From assembly GCA_017640505.1 (NCBI GenBank), contig JAEPQO010000001.1, positions 1,380,625 through 1,444,624 on the forward strand: a stretch of DNA of 64,000 nucleotides, read 5' to 3'. A program made the position numbers and the translations under genes. The notes below the pieces were generated by a model. It saw only the letters and a list, made by a program, of their open reading frames with translations. It searched no databases and was not told the DNA's origin. Below, piece after piece: positions 18,178 through 26,337 of the stretch. This DNA comes from Rhodospirillales bacterium. GTDB lineage: Bacteria > Pseudomonadota > Alphaproteobacteria > Rhodospirillales > Casp-alpha2. How positions within the stretch are numbered: position 1 is the first letter of the stretch; each line of letters starts with the position of its first letter.

Positions 18178-18915
18178 ATGAGTATCAATGTCTCCGGGGT
18201 GCCGTTCGTGATCGGCCATCGCGGCGCAGCCGGGCTCGCGCCGGAGAATACGTTGATCAGCTTGCGCCGGGCGCGCCTTGAAGGTGCTAAATGGGTCGAA
18301 TTCGACGTCAAGCTGAGCAGTGATGGCACGGCGGTCCTGTTTCATGACGACACGCTGGAGCGAACGACGACCGGGCGCGGCAGGGTCAAGGATTGCCATA
18401 TTGACACCATCCGTAAATTGGAAGCCGGAGCGTGGTTCGGCGCGTCGTTTGCCGGTACGCGCGTGCCGACGTTTGCCGAGTCGATCCAGACGCTCGCCGA
18501 TGAAGGGCTTGGTGCCAATGTCGAGATCAAGCCATGTCCCGGCGAGGCGCGGCGGACCGCAGAGGTCGTTTGCAGGATGATCGCCGAAACCTGGTCTGAC
18601 TCAGTGCCGGGGCCGGTCATTTCCAGTTTCGACAGGGATGCGATGGCCGTGGCCCGCGACATGCTACCGGACGCGGCGCGGGCGATGCTGTTTTCCGGAC
18701 TACCTGACGACTGGAAACGCGTCGTTGACGAGCTGAAGTGCACGTCCGTGCACGCATCGAATCGCCACGTGACCAAAGCGGTAGTGGCCCAGGTGAACGA
18801 GGCCGGCCTGCCGCTTCGTATCTATACGGTGAACGATCCGGCAAGGGCGGAAACGCTTCGTGAATGGGGCGTATCCGCGGTTTTCACGGACCGGCCCGAC
18901 CTGATCAAAGACTGA
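18178..18915 (+). CDS. ugpQ: Glycerophosphodiester phosphodiesterase
   Basis: 245 residues, cytosolic UgpQ length with no signal peptide. GHRGAAGLAPENTL contributes the first catalytic His and Glu, VEFDVKLSSDG the metal-binding acids and LFHDDTLERTT the second His. It hydrolyses glycerophosphodiesters to an alcohol and glycerol-3-phosphate. No ugpBAEC transporter is adjacent, so it may work on phospholipid turnover products. Confidence 0.9.
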   Translation: MSINVSGVPFVIGHRGAAGLAPENTLISLRRARLEGAKWVEFDVKLSSDGTAVLFHDDTLERTTTGRGRVKDCHIDTIRKLEAGAWFGASFAGTRVPTFAESIQTLADEGLGANVEIKPCPGEARRTAEVVCRMIAETWSDSVPGPVISSFDRDAMAVARDMLPDAARAMLFSGLPDDWKRVVDELKCTSVHASNRHVTKAVVAQVNEAGLPLRIYTVNDPARAETLREWGVSAVFTDRPDLIKD

Positions 18916-19023
18916 TCTCCGGCATCGGGCATTGTCACGTCATGGCGTTTACGCGACGATGCGGACGGGAGCGGATCGCGATCTTCTACGAGATCCGGTG
19001 TATTCGGACAGCGGACTGATTTC

Positions 19024-20319
19024 TTGAACGGCATTTTCTTTGCCATCGTTGCAATTGCGTTTGCCGTGGCGGCTTATCGTCAGGTGACGTTCGTTTCGCC
19101 CGTGGGCGCAGACGCCGAGACGCCCATGGAAGCCCTTGGCAAATCCATGATCGGCACTGCTGGCGATGCGGTGACGCTGGCGATCGGCCTCGTTGGTGTA
19201 ATGTCACTGTTCCTGGGTCTGATGAAGGTTGCCGAGCGGGCAGGGCTCTTGCTGGTCGTTGCCCGGACGTTGCAGCCACTGATGACAAGACTGTTTCCGA
19301 ACGTACCTGCCGATCATCCCGCCATGGGCGCGATGATCATGAACCTTTCCGCGAACGTGCTCGGACTCGGTAATGCAGCGACGCCATTCGGTATCCGGGC
19401 CATGGAGCATCTGGACACACTAAACGGCGAGAAGGGTAAGGCGACGGATGCAATGATCCTGTTCCTCGCCATCAATACATCGAGCATCACGCTCTTGCCG
19501 ACGGGCGTTATTGCGTTGCGGGCTGCGGCAGGGTCCGCGGACCCGGCTGGGATCGTGCCGACAACGCTTTTTGCGACGCTCGTATCGACGACGGTTGCGA
19601 TCCTGAGTGCCAAGTTTTGTTCCCGCATGTTCGCGGCAAGTGCGCCGCCTGCCGTCACTGGCGAGGCCGCGGCTGCGACAACCGATGGCGGGGACGACCT
19701 TCCGGCGCCGCCGGGGGAAGGTTATCCGGTCTGGGTGTCGGCGATGGTTCTCTCTGTCGTTCTGGCGTTGGTCCCGTTGACCGTGTTTTACGGTCGCACC
19801 TTTGCGCCGTGGATCGTTCCCGGGTTGATGGTCGGGTTTCTCGCGCTTGGCGTCTGGAAGAAAGTTCCGGTTTACGAGTGTTTCGTCGAAGGTGCGAAGG
19901 ACGGCTTCAACGTGGCGTTGCGCATCATTCCGTATCTGGTCGCGATCCTCGTTGCCGTGTCCATGTTCAGAAATTCAGGCGCGCTCGAGCTCGTGATTAC
20001 ACCTCTTGGTGCGGTGACGGAGCTTGTCGGTCTGCCGCCGGATGCGTTGCCGATGGCACTCTTGAGGCCGCTTTCGGGGTCCGGCGCGTACGGTATTCTG
20101 GCCTCCATCATCAATGATCCCGCTGTCGGACCCGATAGCTACACGGGGTACCTCGTATCCACGTTCCAGGGATCGACGGAAACGACGTTCTACGTCATTG
20201 CGGTCTATTTCGGTGCGGTGCAGATCCGCCGTCTTCGCTATGCACTGATCCCCGCGCTCAGTGCGGACGTGGCAGGCATTGCGGCCGCCGTCTTTATCGT
20301 CGCGATGCTCTACGGATGA
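19024..20319 (+). CDS. Nucleoside-recognition (Gate) domain membrane protein, SpmA/SpmB-like fusion
   Basis: 431 residues from a TTG at 19024. Many hydrophobic segments are present, and two Gate-type halves can be seen: residues about 40-200 (GLVGVMSLFLGLMKVAERAG, NLSANVLGLGNAATPFGIRAME) and about 230-430 (YLVAILVAVSMFRNSGALELV). This arrangement is the SpmA-SpmB fusion found in non-sporulating proteobacteria, whose transported solute is unknown. No strong ribosome site precedes the TTG, so the start is tentative. The stop overlaps the next gene's ATG by 4 bases, so the two are translated together. Confidence 0.8.
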   Translation: MNGIFFAIVAIAFAVAAYRQVTFVSPVGADAETPMEALGKSMIGTAGDAVTLAIGLVGVMSLFLGLMKVAERAGLLLVVARTLQPLMTRLFPNVPADHPAMGAMIMNLSANVLGLGNAATPFGIRAMEHLDTLNGEKGKATDAMILFLAINTSSITLLPTGVIALRAAAGSADPAGIVPTTLFATLVSTTVAILSAKFCSRMFAASAPPAVTGEAAAATTDGGDDLPAPPGEGYPVWVSAMVLSVVLALVPLTVFYGRTFAPWIVPGLMVGFLALGVWKKVPVYECFVEGAKDGFNVALRIIPYLVAILVAVSMFRNSGALELVITPLGAVTELVGLPPDALPMALLRPLSGSGAYGILASIINDPAVGPDSYTGYLVSTFQGSTETTFYVIAVYFGAVQIRRLRYALIPALSADVAGIAAAVFIVAMLYG

Positions 20320-21263
20320 GAAAGAACCCGCTCGCCCATCCGGCGGACCCGACTCCCAATACTGGCGGCGCCCGTGACACGGACTCGCCGGGCAAGGCAA
20401 TTCTGTGCGCGCTCGCAGGCGGCGCCGTGCTGACGCTAAACGACGGGCTTGTGAAGTCGCTCGCCGCCGAGTTCCCGACCGGCCAGGTACTCGCGATCCG
20501 CGGGATGTTCATCTATTTCATGATCATCCTGTTTGCGATCCGCATGGGTGGCATCCACACGGCCTGGCAGATCAGAAGCTGGAAAGGACAGACGCTGCGT
20601 GGTTTCTGTGTGGTCGGCAGTTCGTTTTGTTTCGTCACGGGGCTTTCCTATCTGCCGCTGGCCGATGCTATTGCCATCGCATTCGCAGGCCCCCTGTTCG
20701 TCACCATGCTGGCACCGTTGATGCTGGGCGAAACGGTCGGCTGGCGGCGTTGGGCCGCGGTGTTGGTCGGTTTTGTCGGCGTATTGGTCATTGTGCGGCC
20801 GGGGACGACAGCCTTTCAGTGGTTCGCCGTATTCCCGCTGATGGCGTCTTTCCTAGGGGGCATGCGGGATCTGATCACGCGCAAGGTGGCGGCGCACGAG
20901 ACGACGGTCGCAGTCCTGTTCGTGACGACCACGGCTGTGATGACAGCCGGCTTCTCGACGTGGTTCTTTACCGACTGGGTGGCCGTAGAATGGCGGCATA
21001 TGAAGTATTTCGTCGGCAGCGGTCTGCTGGTCGGAACGGCTCATTACCTTCTGATTGAAGCGTTCCGTCTGGGCGAGGCGGCACTCGTTTCTCCGTTCAA
21101 GTACGGAAACGTATTGTGGGCGGTGTTGTTCGGCTATCTGCTCTTCGGCGACCTGCCGGATGCCGCGACGCTGCTGGGCGCCGTCGTTGTCAGCCTGAGC
21201 GGCCTCTATATCCTGCATCGGGAACGCATCCGTGCACGTGATGCACGCAAGAGCAGATCATGA
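20316..21263 (+). CDS. EamA/DMT-family transporter
   Basis: 315 residues with about ten hydrophobic segments in two EamA repeats (about 25-160 and 175-305), as in RhaT/YdcZ-type drug/metabolite transporters. The ATG overlaps the previous stop (ATGA, 20316-20319). It probably exports or imports a small metabolite; the substrate is not predictable. The first 25 residues are hydrophilic and cytosolic. Confidence 0.85.
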   Translation: MRKNPLAHPADPTPNTGGARDTDSPGKAILCALAGGAVLTLNDGLVKSLAAEFPTGQVLAIRGMFIYFMIILFAIRMGGIHTAWQIRSWKGQTLRGFCVVGSSFCFVTGLSYLPLADAIAIAFAGPLFVTMLAPLMLGETVGWRRWAAVLVGFVGVLVIVRPGTTAFQWFAVFPLMASFLGGMRDLITRKVAAHETTVAVLFVTTTAVMTAGFSTWFFTDWVAVEWRHMKYFVGSGLLVGTAHYLLIEAFRLGEAALVSPFKYGNVLWAVLFGYLLFGDLPDAATLLGAVVVSLSGLYILHRERIRARDARKSRS

Positions 21264-21290
21264 TCGGCAAATAACGGAAGTTTGCGGTCC

Positions 21291-22040
21291 TCAAAAACCG
21301 TCGGCGATGTCGCTCAGACCTTCCTCATCGAGAATTTCGATCTTGCGGTCCTTGTCGCCGCCGATCAGGCCGTCCTTGCGAAGGCGCGAAAATGTCCGGC
21401 TCACGGTTTCCGTGGTGAGGCCGAGAAAGTCGCCGATATCGTCCCGGCTCATCGGTACGTCGATGGGGTTCGGCGCCATTCCGCGCTCGGTCGCACGGCG
21501 CGACAACATCATCAGAAACGTAGCAACGCGTTCCTGGGCCGTTTTGCGGCCCAGCAGCAGCAACTGTCCCTGCACCTCGGCGAGGGCTTCCGACGCCATG
21601 TCGTGCAACCGCCTGTCGAGGTTCGGAATGCTATCGGACATTTTGTCGAGTTCGCGTCGGTTCATGCGGCATAGCGTGGCCGGCGTGATCGCTTCGACGC
21701 TGCTCGGATAGGCATCCGACTTGGCGAGCCCGACGAAGTCGCCGGGGAAGACGAAGCCGATAATCTGCCTGCGTCCGTCCGGCATGAGTTTGAAACTCTT
21801 GAGACAGCCGGACGTGACTGAAAAAACGAACTGTTCTACCTCGCCTTCGTCCACAAGATGATCGCCGGCATCCAGCTGGATATCTTTCATGGCGCCGCCG
21901 AAACTGGCGAGTTCCGGGAGTGTCAGGGCACCGCAAACGGCATGCTCGCGAACCTGACAGGCGGCACACGGATTTTCGCCAGCGTCACCCTTTGGAACGG
22001 AGGGTTTGAGTGCGGGGGTTTTTTGAGGGTTGCCCGCCAT
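21291..22040 (-). CDS. Crp/Fnr-family oxygen-sensing regulator, FnrL type
   Basis: 249 residues. Cys25, Cys28, Cys36 and Cys124 match the [4Fe-4S] ligands of FnrL proteins (Cx2Cx7C plus a central Cys). A cyclic-nucleotide-like beta-roll and a winged helix-turn-helix follow, with the recognition helix reading ETVSR, whose Glu, Ser and Arg read TTGAT half-sites. It should switch genes on or off when oxygen is low. A near-perfect FNR site lies before the adjacent universal stress gene, the likely local target. GGAGAG precedes the ATG. Confidence 0.92.
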   Translation of the reverse strand: MAGNPQKTPALKPSVPKGDAGENPCAACQVREHAVCGALTLPELASFGGAMKDIQLDAGDHLVDEGEVEQFVFSVTSGCLKSFKLMPDGRRQIIGFVFPGDFVGLAKSDAYPSSVEAITPATLCRMNRRELDKMSDSIPNLDRRLHDMASEALAEVQGQLLLLGRKTAQERVATFLMMLSRRATERGMAPNPIDVPMSRDDIGDFLGLTTETVSRTFSRLRKDGLIGGDKDRKIEILDEEGLSDIADGF

Positions 22041-22121
22041 GCGTGTATGCTCTCCACAACGAATTTGAGCTATTCTAGTGAATTCGCAGGGGAGATTCCA
22101 GTGCGGGAGTGGCGATCCGGG

Positions 22122-22994
22122 TTAATGGGACAAGAGCAACGGCAGGTCAGCCTGTGAAAGGACGCTCCGAGTGACGCCGCCAAACATATACTCGGTTGCG
22201 GCGCCAGCGCCGTAAGCACCCATAACCAACAGGGCGTGCCCATTTTCCCGTGCCGCATCGAGCAGGGCCGCGGCAATTTCGCTTTTCGGTGCCGTGATCG
22301 TGCGTGGTATCGCGTTCAAGGAATGAAGGGAGAGATACTGGCAGATGTCTTCCGGGTTCACCTGCGTTGCCGGGTCGTCGGCGACGTGCACGATTTCAAT
22401 CGCGGACGCAATCCTCATAAGGGGCAAGGCGTTGCGAATGCTTTGAGCTGCTTCTCGTGAACCATCCCATGCTACAGTCACGTGACCGCCGATGACCGGT
22501 CGCGGATAGGGACAGGCGATCAGCACCGGTCGGGCAGTATCGAGAAGAGCCGCTTCAAGTACGGCGCTTTCGACACCGCCGCTGTCTGCCCCGGGAATGG
22601 CAATAATGACGAGATCGAAGAGCCGGCCGCGCGCGGCAATCTCGCGGTTTTCATGGCCGGTGATGCAGATTTTGGCCACGGCGAAGTGATGGGATTTTGT
22701 GATTTCCGAGGGCGAAATAACCGGTATCCCGGCCTTCGATACGGTTTCTTCTATTAAACTCTCGAACGCTAAGTGGCGTGCTTCATTTGCGCGCGTCATG
22801 GAATCGATCAGCTTGCTGACGGCTTGTGTGGGCATGTCGTCAGCGGCCGGGAGGATTTCGTGGGTGACTTGTGGTGTCACATGCAACAGTGCCGTCGCCG
22901 CGTCTAGCCGGCGCCCCATTTCCAATGCCGTCGTCAACACGGTGCGGCTCTCATCGCCCCCGTCGACGACGGCCAGTATCGACCTGATATCCAT
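22122..22994 (-). CDS. Two-domain universal stress protein (UspA family)
   Basis: 290 residues forming two tandem UspA folds (about 1-150 and 155-290). The C-terminal GAYGAGAATEYMFGGVTRSVL has the Gly-rich nucleotide-binding signature; the N-terminal copy is degenerate. GGGAGG precedes the ATG. Universal stress proteins help cells survive growth arrest and, in several bacteria, low oxygen. An FNR box about 80 bases upstream suggests anaerobic induction by the neighbouring regulator. Confidence 0.9.
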   Translation of the reverse strand: MDIRSILAVVDGGDESRTVLTTALEMGRRLDAATALLHVTPQVTHEILPAADDMPTQAVSKLIDSMTRANEARHLAFESLIEETVSKAGIPVISPSEITKSHHFAVAKICITGHENREIAARGRLFDLVIIAIPGADSGGVESAVLEAALLDTARPVLIACPYPRPVIGGHVTVAWDGSREAAQSIRNALPLMRIASAIEIVHVADDPATQVNPEDICQYLSLHSLNAIPRTITAPKSEIAAALLDAARENGHALLVMGAYGAGAATEYMFGGVTRSVLSQADLPLLLSH

Positions 22995-23075
22995 ATTCGG
23001 CCTCCCATTGCGGCAAGCCTGTTCGGACTGCCGCGACCTTCCACGGATATTCGGATGCGTCCAATCGACGCGGCA

Positions 23076-23089
23076 TTGATTTAGGTCAA
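23076..23089 (-). promoter_or_regulatory. FNR box upstream of the universal stress gene
   Basis: TTGATTTAGGTCAA matches the TTGAT-N4-ATCAA consensus at 9 of 10 informative bases. Its centre is about 88 bases before the start codon at 22994, compatible with activation from around -41 if the leader is about 45 bases. It lies between the barrel gene stop and the stress gene. Confidence 0.7.
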
Positions 23090-23099
23090 ACGGTGAGGA

Positions 23100-24119
23100 T
23101 TAAAATTGAAACCGCAGCCCGGCACGGAACTCGTGCGCAATCAGGTCGTCGTACTTGGTCGCTGTCGTTGATGTCCCGTTGGTGAACGAGCCGTCCTGTT
23201 CGAACTGACCGAGGTTGATAAAGCGGTAGCCGAGGTCAACCGTAGCAAAGTCTGATAACCGCGTCGCGACACCGGCCATGGCGGCATAGGCGAGGTTATA
23301 TGTCCTCGTACCGCGCTCGTTCGTTCCTGCCGTGCTTTTCAGGGTATCGGTATCCAGCATGGATATACCGATGCCGGCCCCGACGTACGGCGTCAGCCGT
23401 TTGCTGCCAAGCCATTCGTGCGCTTCCGTGACGTCATAATACAGATTGACCATGGCGCTGAGACTTTCGGTCTCGCCGTTCAGCGTGTTCCCGATGCCAT
23501 CCGCGCCGTCGACTGACATCGGCGAACGGTAGGTCATCGTGCCGTCGATACGAATTTGATTTTCCAGATATGTACCAACGCCGATACCCGCGATGACGGC
23601 GTTTTCAATGTCCGTCGCACCATGTGCCCCGTTTGCCCCTGTGCCGTCGGGGTCGCCGGTCAGCGCGTATCCACCGTCAATCCGCACGTATGGCCGAAGT
23701 AATCCATCCTTCCTTGCCGGGGCCGCAGTTTTGACGGTCTCGGACCCTTGTGGCGTGTTTGCTGCGGGTTCTGTTTCCTTTGCAGCGGCTGTCGGCGCGT
23801 CCGACCTTGTTTCCGAAGCGGCAGGTTCGCTCTCGGTGGCTGCCGGCGCAGAGGAGGGCGTGTTTTCTTTGGCTTCCTTGGGCAGGTCCCGCTTCAACGG
23901 GTCACGTGACTTGGCGCTGGGTTGCGCGGGGACCATGTTGGTGCCGCTCTCGTGGAGCTGCTTGTCCGTCGCCACGTCACTGGTGTCTGCGCCGGCGACT
24001 TCAATGTGATAGGTGAAGGAAAAGTCGTCGCGAATGCGCTCCGCCGCTTGCGATGGATCGTTCCAGAAAAGGCACGCCGTTCCCAATGCGAGCGCCGCCG
24101 AAAGCCCAGTGTCTTTCAT
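23100..24119 (-). CDS. Outer-membrane beta-barrel protein with a long Ala/Glu-rich linker
   Basis: 339 residues. A signal peptide (MKDTGLSAALALGTACLFW, cut near SQAAE) is followed by a disordered Ala/Pro/Glu-rich stretch (about 40-135). The barrel runs from about 140 to the end (RPYVRIDGGYALTGD ... HEFRAGLRFQF) and ends in Phe, as outer-membrane proteins do for Bam recognition. The barrel resembles the OmpW/Opa-type porin-like family. The function is unknown. A perfect 16-bp palindrome lies in its leader. Confidence 0.82.
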   Translation of the reverse strand: MKDTGLSAALALGTACLFWNDPSQAAERIRDDFSFTYHIEVAGADTSDVATDKQLHESGTNMVPAQPSAKSRDPLKRDLPKEAKENTPSSAPAATESEPAASETRSDAPTAAAKETEPAANTPQGSETVKTAAPARKDGLLRPYVRIDGGYALTGDPDGTGANGAHGATDIENAVIAGIGVGTYLENQIRIDGTMTYRSPMSVDGADGIGNTLNGETESLSAMVNLYYDVTEAHEWLGSKRLTPYVGAGIGISMLDTDTLKSTAGTNERGTRTYNLAYAAMAGVATRLSDFATVDLGYRFINLGQFEQDGSFTNGTSTTATKYDDLIAHEFRAGLRFQF

Positions 24120-24146
24120 GATTACCCCGTTGTCCCAGTCCTGGGG

Positions 24147-24162
24147 GTCCGTTTAAACGGAC
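24147..24162. promoter_or_regulatory. Perfect 16-bp palindrome in the leader of the barrel gene
   Basis: GTCCGTTTAAACGGAC is its own complement. Its near edge is 28 bases from the ATG at 24119, where either an operator or a tight leader hairpin would act. Confidence 0.55.
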
Positions 24163-24239
24163 AGCCCACGGCTAAAGAATCGGCGCAAGGCGTAAAAACG
24201 TGGTTAACGACACGCTTTTTCGGATGCATTTTCTCAAAT

Positions 24240-24256
24240 GGAATCAATTAGATTCC
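24240..24256 (-). terminator. Small inverted repeat after the Sel1 gene
   Basis: GGAATC (24240-24245) and GATTCC (24251-24256) pair around a 5-base loop, 23 bases after the stop. No T run follows on the minus strand, so termination is uncertain. Confidence 0.25.
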
Positions 24257-24279
24257 GGGTATCGGCAGGTAAAACGAGG

Positions 24280-25383
24280 TTAATTTGCAGATTTGTCGGC
24301 GCTGAACATCTCGGGCATCGCCTGCTTGAACGCGTCGCGGGCCTTCACAGCCTTCGGATAGCCCTGTTCCGCCGCCCGGTTAATCCAGTCGAACGCCGTT
24401 TTCAGATCTTGTGCGACGCCTTTCCCTTCATAATAAAGGAAACCGAGATTGTACTGCGCTTGCGTGTGCCCACTGGATGCGGCGCGTTCGAACCATTTCG
24501 CGGCGTTGGCGAAGTCCTGTCCGCCGGTTTGGCCGGTGTAGTTCATAATCCCCAGATTGTACTGCGCGCCGACGTGCCCGGCTTCACCCGCCTTCAGGAA
24601 AAATTGTGCCGCCTTGCCAAAGTTCTGCTCGACACCGTCACCGTTGTAATACTTCAGGCCCTGCTGGTAGTCGGATTCGCCCGGCCGTGCTTCCTCCGCG
24701 CTGGGCGGAGGTGGCGGTGCGTCAGCCGGCGGGGCCTCGGCGCCCGGTGGCAGCGCGGCTTGCTCCATGGCCGGTTTGTCCAACGGTTGCTGTTCTACAC
24801 CAGCAATCGGCTGCGGGGCGGGTGCGCCTTCCTGCATGCTTTCTCCGAACCCGAGAGCGGACGGTGGCGGTGGCGGCGGTGGTGAATCGGTTTCACCTCT
24901 GCTTGCCGGTGCCGTCGGCATCGGTTCCGCCGTACCAGGCGGTTGCAGGTCTGCCGGTTCGGCCGACTGTTGGCTCATCGGTGCCGCGGATTGTTCCATT
25001 GTCGAGGTGTCCGAGGCATTTTCCGGCATTGCCGGTTCAGGTGCTGCCGGCATGGCTGGCTCAGGTTGTTGCGCGGGTATGGACGCGGGGGCCGGTTCGA
25101 TTTCCTTTGGCGGGGGCGGCACACGCATCACGACGCGCGGCGTCCGGTTTGTGGGTGAAAAGTTCAGCACTTCGTGGATCGTCGTTCTGATCCAGTAAAC
25201 AAAACTGTCGGATTTCGCGCCGACCGTATCGTAGACACCATGCTTGATGCCAAGCAGCGTCCCGGCCGCGCCGCCCGCGGAGCTTTCGATTGTCTCGTCA
25301 TCGATCACCAGAATGGCAACGAACGTCAGGGCGGCAAGCCCCAGGATACTGAGGATCAAGTACTTGGCGATTTTCTCGATCAC
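24280..25383 (-). CDS. Membrane-anchored Sel1-repeat protein
   Basis: 367 residues from a GTG at 25383 (VIEKIAKYLILSILG); an ATG at 25449 would add 22 residues before the membrane segment. One N-terminal helix (about 6-27) anchors it. A Pro/Ala-rich linker runs from about 85 to 230, and the C-terminus carries three Sel1 repeats (GLKYYNGDGVEQNFGKAAQFF, AQYNLGIMNYTGQ, AQYNLGFLYYEGKG). Such proteins scaffold envelope or signalling complexes; the partner is unknown. Confidence 0.78.
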   Translation of the reverse strand: MIEKIAKYLILSILGLAALTFVAILVIDDETIESSAGGAAGTLLGIKHGVYDTVGAKSDSFVYWIRTTIHEVLNFSPTNRTPRVVMRVPPPPKEIEPAPASIPAQQPEPAMPAAPEPAMPENASDTSTMEQSAAPMSQQSAEPADLQPPGTAEPMPTAPASRGETDSPPPPPPPSALGFGESMQEGAPAPQPIAGVEQQPLDKPAMEQAALPPGAEAPPADAPPPPPSAEEARPGESDYQQGLKYYNGDGVEQNFGKAAQFFLKAGEAGHVGAQYNLGIMNYTGQTGGQDFANAAKWFERAASSGHTQAQYNLGFLYYEGKGVAQDLKTAFDWINRAAEQGYPKAVKARDAFKQAMPEMFSADKSAN

Positions 25384-25556
25384 GTTGTTTCCATTCAAAA
25401 AAGTGCGAATCGCTAAGCAAGCGTAGCCGCCTTTTTCTGGAGATTCCATAGCCTCGGTCGTATTGCGCTACAGGCGTCCTTGTATCTCCTCGGGCGATGC
25501 GGTAGGCACCTCCGATGATTACGGCTAAAATAGACGTTTCGATATAGGAGATTACC

Positions 25557-25856
25557 ATGTCCGGTCAGATTCGCGCGTCACATATTCTGGTGTCCACCGA
25601 TACGCGCAGCAAAGACGACGCAAAAGCGGAAATCCAAGTCTTGCGGGACAAGATCTCCGATGGCGCCGATTTCGCAGAGGTCGCGCGTGCATCCTCTGAT
25701 TGTCCGTCCGGCCAAGGCGGTGGAGACCTTGGGTCGTTTGGGCGCGGTATGATGGTGCCGGAGTTCGAGGAAGCTGCGTTTGCCCTGGATATCGACGGTC
25801 TGAGCGATCTCGTCGAAACCGACTTCGGCTATCACATTATTCTGCGAACCGAATAA
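25557..25856 (+). CDS. Parvulin-type peptidyl-prolyl isomerase
   Basis: 99 residues: a free-standing parvulin domain with no signal peptide (ASHILVSTDTRSKDDA, GGDLGSFGRGMMVPEFEEAAF, TDFGYHIILRTE). AGGAG precedes the ATG. It catalyses proline cis/trans isomerisation in the cytosol, like PpiC. It ends 4 bases before the convergent DUF1491 gene. Confidence 0.92.
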   Translation: MSGQIRASHILVSTDTRSKDDAKAEIQVLRDKISDGADFAEVARASSDCPSGQGGGDLGSFGRGMMVPEFEEAAFALDIDGLSDLVETDFGYHIILRTE

Positions 25857-25860
25857 ACCC

Positions 25861-26220
25861 CTAAAGGATGACCGGGGCGTCTGGTTCGTATTCCCCGTTC
25901 CGGTCTTCGATTTCCAGCACCCAGATATCGGGATCGTCCCTGATACGGCGCTCGATATAACTCTCGACGTCGGCGTCGGGCAGCGGGACCTCGCCGCTCC
26001 ATTGCAGCCACGCGGGTTTACCTTGTGCATCTCGTGATTGCGAGAGAAGAACAGAATGCCCGTCGAGGCGGTCGAGCTTGATCAGGATGCTGCCGGCATC
26101 GGCATCGCCGCGGCGGCGCACGACCGCAGGCAATGTCATTAACCCACACATTCTGATCTGTGCCGATATCCAAACCGAAGCCTTAACCCGTGGTTCTTCC
26201 ACGATTTTTCCCACAATCAT
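25861..26220 (-). CDS. DUF1491 family protein
   Basis: 119 residues, matching from memory a small family confined largely to alphaproteobacteria (VWISAQIRMCG, VVRRRGDADAGSILIKLDRLDG, SYIERRIRDDPDIWVLEIEDR). The function is unknown. The start at 26220 leaves an 11-residue lead before the conserved part, so a start a few codons later is possible. Confidence 0.75.
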   Translation of the reverse strand: MIVGKIVEEPRVKASVWISAQIRMCGLMTLPAVVRRRGDADAGSILIKLDRLDGHSVLLSQSRDAQGKPAWLQWSGEVPLPDADVESYIERRIRDDPDIWVLEIEDRNGEYEPDAPVIL

Positions 26221-26337
26221 TACGTGTGTGAATTCGTCACTGCAACGTGTGACTCGCGTCCTCTATATTACTATAATCGCCACCGACTGACGGCTCAATC
26301 GGCACCGAGCCTGGCGGCCAACGGGAGTTGAGGCGCA

